From: Nitrospira sp.
Lineage (GTDB): Bacteria; Nitrospirota; Nitrospiria; Nitrospirales; Nitrospiraceae
NCBI GenBank assembly: GCA_024998705.1
Contig: JACOEF010000199.1
Coordinates: forward strand, 1 to 10,623
Reading direction: 5' to 3'
DNA: 10,623 bases
The stretch's first letter is position 1. Each line of letters starts with the position of its first letter. A program made the translations under genes and the position numbers. The notes beneath the pieces were generated by a model. The model was given only the letters and a program-made list of their open reading frames with translations. It did no database searches and was not told the DNA's origin. Below are positions 6,185 through 10,623 of the stretch, one piece after another.

Positions 6185-7246
6185 ATGGGGCGGACAAAGA
6201 ATCAGCGAAGACCGGGCAGCGGCGCGACCGATCCGGCTCCGGTGTGGGCCGAGTGGAGCGACGAACAGCTCCTCGATCTGCGTATGTGCGATCTGGACCT
6301 GCGCCTGGAAGGGACGTTCTATCAAGAGCCTATCGAACAACTCTCTCGTGAGTTGGAAGCGCGCCGTCTCGCTTTCCGGCCACACGTCTGGATCTCCGAC
6401 GAATGGTTCACTCCGGACGGTGTGCCTGGGATTGCCGTGCCGTTCTATCTCGCACATCCCCGGCTGGCAAAACTGGAAGCGAGTCCAATGTTGGAAGTGG
6501 AAGGCGGCACCAGGGACTGGTGTATGCGGATCCTCCGGCACGAAGCCGGTCATGCCATTGAAAACGCCTACCTGCTTCGTCGTCGCCGTCGTCGCCAGAA
6601 ACTCTTCGGCCGTTCGTCTCAGCCCTACCCCGAGTATTACACGCCGCGCCCCTATAGCCGGAGTTTCGTGCGCCACCTGGCTGTCTGGTATGCGCAGAGC
6701 CATCCGGATGAAGACTTTGCGGAAACCTTTGCCGTCTGGCTCGATCCGCACTCGCTTTGGAAGGAGCGGTATCGAGGCTGGCCGGTGATGAAGAAGCTGG
6801 ATTTCATGGACCGACTCATGGGCGAATTGGCGGGAACGACACCGGTCGTCGCCGGCCGACAATTGTTGGATCCGCTGCCTCGCATCTATAAGACGCTGCG
6901 CGATCATTACGAGGAGAAGCGGAAGCACTATGGGGTCGGGCGCGCGCCGTCGTACGACACGGACTTGAAGAAACTGTTCTCCGACGGGCCGGCCTATGCA
7001 AAAAATCCCAGCGCCGCCGAGTTTCTCCGCCGTACGAGAAAGGAAATCCGTCGCCGGGTCGCTGAATGGACGGGCGAATATCAGTACACCATCGATCAGG
7101 TGTTGGAAGGCATGATCGAACGATGTCAGGCGTCGAAACTACATTTGACCCAGCAGAAAGAGCAGGCCAAGCTGGATTTTGCGATTCTCCTGACGGTGCA
7201 GACCATGAACTATCTGCACAGAGGCCGGCACAAGGTGGCATTATGA
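6185..7246 (+). CDS. Putative zinc-dependent metallopeptidase (HEAGH)
   Basis: A 353-residue soluble protein with no signal peptide or membrane helix. The gluzincin-type motif HEAGH is at 119-123: H119 and H123 as zinc ligands, E120 as catalytic base. A likely third ligand is E180 in DEDFAETFAVWLDP (177-186), which resembles the ExxAE/F helix of putative zinc-binding peptidases. Between them are a basic patch (six arginines near 131-136) and a Tyr/Pro-rich stretch (PYPEYYTPRPYS). The C-terminal 120 residues are helical and basic and are not recognised. The start is supported by GGTGG at 6173-6177. The stop TGA overlaps the ATG of the downstream ATP-grasp gene (ATGA), so the two are translationally coupled and probably act together. 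Whether it cleaves peptides made or modified by the ligase, cell-wall peptides, or something else cannot be told from the sequence. Confidence 0.72.
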   Translation: MGRTKNQRRPGSGATDPAPVWAEWSDEQLLDLRMCDLDLRLEGTFYQEPIEQLSRELEARRLAFRPHVWISDEWFTPDGVPGIAVPFYLAHPRLAKLEASPMLEVEGGTRDWCMRILRHEAGHAIENAYLLRRRRRRQKLFGRSSQPYPEYYTPRPYSRSFVRHLAVWYAQSHPDEDFAETFAVWLDPHSLWKERYRGWPVMKKLDFMDRLMGELAGTTPVVAGRQLLDPLPRIYKTLRDHYEEKRKHYGVGRAPSYDTDLKKLFSDGPAYAKNPSAAEFLRRTRKEIRRRVAEWTGEYQYTIDQVLEGMIERCQASKLHLTQQKEQAKLDFAILLTVQTMNYLHRGRHKVAL

Positions 7247-8265
7247 AACGATTGCGCGTGCTCGTGTTGATGCACAAGGATCTTGTGCCTCCCGACGAAC
7301 TGAACGGACATGACCTCGAAGGGGCGGCCTGGAGGACCGAGTACGATGTCGTCTCCACGCTTCGAAAACTCGGCCACGACGTGCAGCCGCTCGGAGTCAA
7401 AAGCGACCTGGAAGTGATTCGTTCGGCCGTCGAAGATTGGAAGCCCCACATTGCGTTCAATTTGCTGGAGGAGTTCGATGGTCGGGCGGTCTACGATCAG
7501 AACGTGGTGTCGTATCTTGAATTGATGCGCATCCCCTACACCGGCTGCAATCCACGCGGCCTCATGCTGGCGCGCGACAAGGCGCTGGCGAAGCAGGTCA
7601 TGTCGTACCATCGTATCCCGTACCCGGAATTCATGGTGGTGCCTTTGCATCGTATGGTGCGGCGACCCAAATACCTGCCGTTCCCATTGATCGTGAAGTC
7701 GATCAGCGAAGAGGCCTCATTGGGCATTTCGCAGGCCTCGATCGTCGACGACGATGAAAAGCTGCGGGAGCGGGTGGCGTTTATCCACGACAATGTCGGC
7801 ACCGGAGCCCTGGTCGAGCGGTATATCGAAGGACGCGAGCTCTATGTCGGGGTGATGGGCAATGCGCACCTGCAGGTATTCCCGGTCTGGGAACTCGTGA
7901 TGGACAAAATGCCGGACGAGGCGCGCCGTATTGCCACCGAGCGAGTGAAGTGGAGCCGCAAGTATCAGGACAAGTACGGCATCTGTTCGTGCGAAGCCAG
8001 GAATCTGCCGGATGGCGTCGTCGGCCATATTCAGCATCTGGCCAAGCGAGTCTATCGTGCATTGGGGCTGAGTGGTTATGCCCGCATCGATATGCGTATG
8101 GATAAGGACGGGAACGTGTACGTCCTGGAAGCCAATCCCAATCCGCAGATCGCCAGCGGTGAAGACTTCGCCGATTCGGCAGAAAAGGCCGAACTCGCCT
8201 ACAAAGACCTGCTGCAGGAGTTGTTGCATGTTGGGCTCAGGTGGCGCCCTGCCCAAGCCGCCTGA
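7243..8265 (+). CDS. ATP-grasp ligase, D-alanine-D-alanine ligase-like
   Basis: A 340-residue cytoplasmic protein. ATP-grasp enzymes form an amide or similar bond through an acyl-phosphate intermediate. The N-terminal Rossmann-like part (1-110) starts MKRLRVLVLMHKDLVPP and is followed by FNLLEEFDG and the YTGCNPRGLMLARDKALAK segment typical of the Ddl clan. In the grasp fold, K152 (FPLIVK) and the E-R-Y-I-E-G-R-E-L-Y strand should bind ATP; R281 and D283 (YARIDMR) and E296-N298 (VLEANPNP) are the magnesium and phosphate ligands. The active site thus looks intact. The N terminus differs from true cell-wall Ddl proteins, so it probably joins other substrates. The start is fixed by AAGG within 7232-7238 and the 4-nt ATGA overlap with the metallopeptidase; a GTG- or ATG-initiated extension upstream would lie inside the previous gene. 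Confidence 0.85.
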   Translation: MKRLRVLVLMHKDLVPPDELNGHDLEGAAWRTEYDVVSTLRKLGHDVQPLGVKSDLEVIRSAVEDWKPHIAFNLLEEFDGRAVYDQNVVSYLELMRIPYTGCNPRGLMLARDKALAKQVMSYHRIPYPEFMVVPLHRMVRRPKYLPFPLIVKSISEEASLGISQASIVDDDEKLRERVAFIHDNVGTGALVERYIEGRELYVGVMGNAHLQVFPVWELVMDKMPDEARRIATERVKWSRKYQDKYGICSCEARNLPDGVVGHIQHLAKRVYRALGLSGYARIDMRMDKDGNVYVLEANPNPQIASGEDFADSAEKAELAYKDLLQELLHVGLRWRPAQAA

Positions 8266-8270
8266 CAGCC

Positions 8271-8383
8271 GCTGAAACGGCTCCCCAGCTGCGTTCTCTC
8301 TTCGCTCAGCCCCTCCACGTACTGTGCTCAAGTACGCCTCGGGCCTTCACTCGCTGCGGCCTTGCCGCAAGACCCGTTTGAAC
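8271..8383 (+). repeat. Palindromic intergenic repeat, copy A
   Basis: A 113-bp imperfect palindrome starting GCTGAAACGG and ending CCCGTTTGAAC. The outer arms AAACGG (8275-8280) and CCGTTT (8374-8379) are complementary, and a central hairpin pairs CGTACT (8318-8323) with AGTACG (8331-8336). It begins 5 bp after the ATP-grasp stop codon and lies in the same orientation as copy B. Confidence 0.75.
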
Positions 8384-8395
8384 ATCCGCGGGAAT

Positions 8396-8505
8396 GCTGA
8401 AACGGCTTCCCAGCTTCGTTCTCGCCACGCTCCGAGACTCAACGTACCGCAAGGGTACGCCTCCCTCCTCACTTCGCTGCGGCCTCGCTGGAAACCCGTT
8501 TGAGC
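8396..8505 (+). repeat. Palindromic intergenic repeat, copy B
   Basis: A second 110-bp unit 12 bp after copy A, sharing the GCTGAAACGGCT start, CCCAGCT, CGTTCTC, GTACGCCTC, TCGCTGCGGCCT and CCCGTTTGA blocks. The outer arms are AAACGG (8400-8405) and CCGTTT (8496-8501). The central stem pairs CGTACC (8443-8448) with GGTACG (8454-8459), a C-G pair where copy A has T-A, so both sides changed together. Confidence 0.75.
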
Positions 8506-8537
8506 GGCTGTGGAATCTGACACCGAAGGGCTTGCGG

Positions 8538-8564
8538 CTGCGGTCTCGCTTCGCTGAGCCCCTC
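8538..8564 (+). repeat. Fragment of the same repeat (copy C, partial)
   Basis: This 27-bp block matches copy A at 8289-8315 in 24 of 27 positions (the CTGCG...CAGCCCCTC region). The flanking bases are degenerate, although ATCCGC-GGAA at 8572-8582 also echoes the sequence after copy A (8384-8394). It looks like a decayed or truncated third unit. Confidence 0.55.
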
Positions 8565-8572
8565 TTTAAAGA

Positions 8573-8610
8573 TCCGCAGGAAGGCTACCAGCGCTCCCGC
8601 GGACTTTTTT
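8573..8610 (+). terminator. Rho-independent terminator of the metallopeptidase/ATP-grasp operon
   Basis: An imperfect stem pairs TCCGCAGGAAGGC (8573-8585) with GCGCTCCCGCGGA (8591-8603) around a 5-nt loop. The basal five pairs are perfect, with three mismatches higher up, and CTTTTTT follows at 8604-8610. It is oriented for the + strand. With no earlier terminator visible after 8265, the operon's 3' untranslated region would carry repeat copies A-C. Confidence 0.6.
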
Positions 8611-8675
8611 GCTTTGAGCAACGCGTCGACTTCACTACAACAATCAGCCTTCTCCTTTTGGACACTGTGGCGGCA

Positions 8676-9227
8676 CTACGGCCCCCAGCGGATGCCGAAG
8701 AGCAGCGCCACGCTGGTGTTGTCGTTCGGCACGGGTGGCGAGAGGGTGATGTGGTGGAGGTTGACCATGAGGGTAGTTGAAAAGGCGATCTTCGGTCCCA
8801 TCTGATACTCCAGCGACAGGCCGAGCGGAATGAAGTGGCTGGTGTCGTTGCGATCGACTTTCGTCGGTCCGCTGGCTCGATTGAGGTCTGCGTGGAGAAA
8901 GCCTAGTCCGGCAAACGGTACCAGGTTGAATCCGCCATTCCAGCGAAGGTGATACTTGGCGACTCCTGCGATTCCGATCTGCGTCAGGTCTCCGACCGGC
9001 GTAAACAGTGCCATCCCACCGAACGAAAAATTCTGGTCCATGTAGTAATCGAGGCCGAAGCCGAGCGCGAAGGTGGTGTTGTTGGTGGTGCCGGTCCAGA
9101 GTCCCAGATCGGTGGCGAAGCCCCAGCGTGCTTGCTGCACCTCTGCGGCGTTGGCTGGTGCAGCCCAGAGGAAACTGAATAAGGCGAGTCCGAGGAACAA
9201 TGGTCGAACATGTTGCATGTGTGCCAT
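8676..9227 (-). CDS. Small outer-membrane beta-barrel protein
   Basis: A 183-residue protein from ATG 9225-9227, chosen because GGAG lies 6 nt upstream and because this start opens directly on a classic signal peptide: a short n-region, a hydrophobic core (PLFLGLALFSFLWA) and an AxA site with probable cleavage after ANA (27). The frame is open further upstream to 9491 but that part looks non-coding. The mature protein (about 156 residues) has glycine- and aromatic-rich alternating strands (WGFATDLGLW, FALGFGLDYYM, FSFGGMALFTP, IGIAGVAKYHLRW, FNLVPFAGLGFLHA, IPLGLSLEYQM, IAFSTTLMVNL, ALLFGIRW), about eight, fitting an OmpX/OmpW/PagL-sized barrel. The acyloxyacyl hydrolase His-Ser pattern of PagL is not evident, so the role is unknown, perhaps structural. 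It is divergent from the helical hypothetical gene. Confidence 0.75.
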   Translation of the reverse strand: MAHMQHVRPLFLGLALFSFLWAAPANAAEVQQARWGFATDLGLWTGTTNNTTFALGFGLDYYMDQNFSFGGMALFTPVGDLTQIGIAGVAKYHLRWNGGFNLVPFAGLGFLHADLNRASGPTKVDRNDTSHFIPLGLSLEYQMGPKIAFSTTLMVNLHHITLSPPVPNDNTSVALLFGIRWGP

Positions 9228-9304
9228 GGCTCTCCATCTCACGGTGATGAAGTTGTATGTAGCATAGGCCTTTCCGGCGGACAAGCAATGGACGCCGCCC
9301 AGGG

Positions 9305-9334
9305 TTGTCAACGCGCGCGGGCCTCCAGTATGCT
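9305..9334 (+). promoter_or_regulatory. Possible sigma70-type promoter
   Basis: TTGTCA (9305-9310, 5 of 6) and TATGCT (9329-9334, 4 of 6) are 18 bp apart, upstream of the gene at 9359. The transcript would begin near 9341, leaving a leader of about 18 nt that just contains the ribosome site. Confidence 0.4.
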
Positions 9335-9337
9335 TAG

Positions 9338-9352
9338 CTCCCTTTCGGGAGG
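9338..9352 (+). promoter_or_regulatory. Strong ribosome-binding site in a possible hairpin
   Basis: GGGAGG at 9347-9352 lies 6 nt before ATG 9359 and decides that start over the in-frame ATG at 9353, which would abut it. The GGGAG also pairs perfectly with CTCCC at 9338-9342 across a TTTC loop, so a transcript starting upstream of 9338 could hide its ribosome site. Confidence 0.45.
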
Positions 9353-9358
9353 ATGTGT

Positions 9359-9853
9359 ATGCCAAAAGGATCCATGACGCCGGCCGAAGTCGCCGACGCG
9401 TTGTACCAACTGATTCCGCGCCGGATTTCTGTTGCGCTGTTGAGTGACTACGGCATTGAGGGCCAGGAGGAGCATGAGGAGACGATGACACGGGAGCTGC
9501 TCTCCTTCACGCTCTACTGGGTTCATGCGGCCATCAATGCCCACATTCCACGGAAGTACCGCGAAGTATTGTTTCAGCGAGTGCTGGAGTTGATCCAGGC
9601 GGACTGGGCCACGACGTTCAAACTTGCGTCGGTAAAGTGGGAGGACTACCTGGTCGAAATGGAGGACCGCCGCGCGCGCTACGCGCCGGTGGGAGATTAC
9701 GAGGGCGGAGCCATGGCGGCCTCCGAAGAAATTTCCGACCTGCTGGAAAATCAGGGTCTGATTCAGGCAGAGGACCGGCCGAAGCTGCTGGTGCTGTTGC
9801 CCGATCTGGTGCCGCTGGACAAGTATCAGGAATTATTGAGTCAGTGTGTGTAG
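9359..9853 (+). CDS. Helical soluble protein of unknown function
   Basis: A 164-residue protein of a family I do not recognise. It has no signal peptide or membrane segment and is predicted mostly helical and acidic (for example EEHEETMTRELLSF, EEISDLLENQ). It opens MTPAEVADALYQLIPRRISVALL, which looks like an amphipathic helix pair, and has aromatic clusters (LYWVHAAINAHIP, WATTFKLASVKWEDYL) in the middle. The end is a Leu/Pro-rich LLVLLPDLVPLDKYQELL. The start is set by the strong GGGAGG site. The gene is divergent from the outer-membrane barrel gene across about 130 bp and is followed at once by repeat copy D. Nothing in the neighbourhood suggests a pathway. Coding is supported by the strong ribosome site, a plausible promoter and an amphipathic composition. 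Confidence 0.7.
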   Translation: MPKGSMTPAEVADALYQLIPRRISVALLSDYGIEGQEEHEETMTRELLSFTLYWVHAAINAHIPRKYREVLFQRVLELIQADWATTFKLASVKWEDYLVEMEDRRARYAPVGDYEGGAMAASEEISDLLENQGLIQAEDRPKLLVLLPDLVPLDKYQELLSQCV

Positions 9854-9856
9854 GGT

Positions 9857-9969
9857 GTTAAAACAGTCCGCCAACGGCATTTTCTCGGCGTTCAGCGGCC
9901 CAACGTATCCAGAGGGTAGGCGGCACCTCTTCGTTGGCTACGGCCGTGCTCGACGGCCATTTTGAACAG
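9857..9969 (+). repeat. Palindromic intergenic repeat, copy D (diverged)
   Basis: A 113-bp relative of copies A and B in the same orientation, in the gap between two convergent genes. It keeps the layout: a left arm (GTTAAAACAG), TTCTCGGC, AACGTA, a central hairpin pairing TATCC (9906-9910) with GGGTA (9914-9918, one T-G wobble), CTTCGTTGGCTACGGCC, and a right arm (CATTTTGAAC). It has drifted more than A and B have from each other. Confidence 0.6.
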
Positions 9970-10027
9970 CTTGCGATTGATCCTCAAATGGACGGCCAGC
10001 ATCTGAGTGCGCGTTTGTCATGACCTG

Positions 10028-10623
10028 TTAGAGATACCGGTGGGACAGCACCTTCCCGTTGTTGTCGAGCTCATAGAGCAGCGGGGCTCCCGTCGGAATA
10101 TTGAGTTCCAGGACCTGCTCCCGCGTCAGTTGTTCGAGTTGCATCACCAGCGCGCGCAGACTGTTTCCATGGGCGGCGATGAGAATCGTCTCTCCCTTCA
10201 GCACGTAGGGTTTGATACGGCTGTCGTAATAGGGCAGCACCCGCTCGGCCGTGTCTTTCAGGCTTTCTCCGCCCGGCGGCCGCACATCGTAACTCCGCCG
10301 CCAGATTTTTACCTGTTCATCGCCGAACTTCTTGGCTGTCTCGGCCTTATTCAGCCCCTGTAACTCTCCGTACATGCGCTCATTCAGCGCCTTGTCCTTC
10401 TCAATAGGAATGGTCGTCTGCCCGATCCCCTCAAGGATAAGGCGCATGGTTTCATTGGCACGGGCTAACACGGACGAAAAGGCGCGGTCGAATGTGAAGC
10501 CAGCCAGTTTTTTTCCTGCCGCCTTCGCTTCTTCGATGCCTTTCGGGGAGAGGGGGACATCCACCCAGCCGGTGAAGCGGTTTTCCAGATTCCACTGCGA
10601 CTCGCCGTGACGAATGAGGACCA
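10028..10623 (-). CDS. gpmA: 2,3-bisphosphoglycerate-dependent phosphoglycerate mutase (5' end outside window)
   Basis: The frame is open to the right edge, giving about 198 visible residues; only a handful of N-terminal residues are missing. It interconverts 3- and 2-phosphoglycerate in glycolysis and gluconeogenesis. The first visible residues are [19 protein letters not shown], containing the phosphorylated histidine in RHG. They are followed by DVPLSPKG, the [16 protein letters not shown] signature, [18 protein letters not shown] and the second catalytic histidine in [10 protein letters not shown]. The total of about 200 residues is the short form, lacking the insertions and tail of the roughly 250-residue Escherichia coli enzyme. 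ERMYG replaces the commoner ERHYG, as I recall for other short-form enzymes. A GTG at 10564 would cut off the RHG motif and is not the start. The gene converges with the helical hypothetical gene, with repeat copy D between them. Confidence 0.95.
   Translation of the reverse strand, partial: VLIRHGESQWNLENRFTGWVDVPLSPKGIEEAKAAGKKLAGFTFDRAFSSVLARANETMRLILEGIGQTTIPIEKDKALNERMYGELQGLNKAETAKKFGDEQVKIWRRSYDVRPPGGESLKDTAERVLPYYDSRIKPYVLKGETILIAAHGNSLRALVMQLEQLTREQVLELNIPTGAPLLYELDNNGKVLSHRYL

Noticed and set aside
5936..6928. Long minus-strand open frame (330 codons) opposite the metallopeptidase
   Set aside because: It overlaps the HEAGH gene and the phosphatase end. It has no recognisable motif, and the sense frame carries the zinc site.
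8266..8610. CRISPR-like array
   Set aside because: The units are about 110 bp, imperfect and palindromic, with a 12-bp gap between A and B and no regular unique spacers.
8394..8780. 128-codon + strand frame across the repeats
   Set aside because: It is built from repeat copy B, the terminator and the antisense of the outer-membrane gene; no motif is seen.

Overview
The window looks like a piece of a GC-rich Gram-negative chromosome. Outer-membrane/TonB-type proteins, a bis-CxxC TtcA, a PilZ protein and a family of roughly 110-bp palindromic intergenic repeats are all present. The overall flavour (a HEAGH metallopeptidase joined to a D-Ala-D-Ala-ligase-like ATP-grasp enzyme, short-form phosphoglycerate mutase, and these repeats) reminds me of Nitrospira/Nitrospirota. 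That is an impression from general knowledge and was not tested. No tRNA, rRNA, CRISPR array, insertion sequence or prophage is visible, so this is ordinary chromosomal housekeeping territory with a few under-described small elements.

Layout from left to right. The tail of a PilZ-domain protein (+) converges on a secreted or anchored TonB-C-like protein (-). Across a 166-bp divergent gap lie zwf (glucose-6-phosphate dehydrogenase) and, 31 bp later, msrA (methionine sulfoxide reductase A), both + and probably co-transcribed. This pairing couples NADPH production with repair of oxidised protein, although electrons reach MsrA through thioredoxin. A single-pass membrane protein of unknown function (-) follows. 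A stretch that at first looks empty (3940-4572) then holds two tandem 47-codon genes for paralogous CxxC...CxxC zinc-ribbon microproteins. ttcA (tRNA 2-thiocytidine synthetase, -) is divergent from a low-molecular-weight-phosphatase-like gene (+).

The right half begins with a two-gene translationally coupled module (6185-8265): a zinc metallopeptidase whose stop codon overlaps the start of an ATP-grasp ligase. It is preceded by an extended -10 promoter and followed by about 300 nt of repeat-rich DNA ending in a Rho-independent terminator (8573-8610). A small outer-membrane beta-barrel gene (-) and a helical hypothetical gene (+) are divergent. Another copy of the repeat separates the latter from gpmA (phosphoglycerate mutase, -), which runs off the right edge.

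The items most worth following up are the zinc-ribbon pair, the repeat family (whose central hairpin shows a compensatory base change between copies) and the metallopeptidase/ATP-grasp module. Functions of the housekeeping genes are secure from motifs. Functions of the hypothetical proteins are not claimed.
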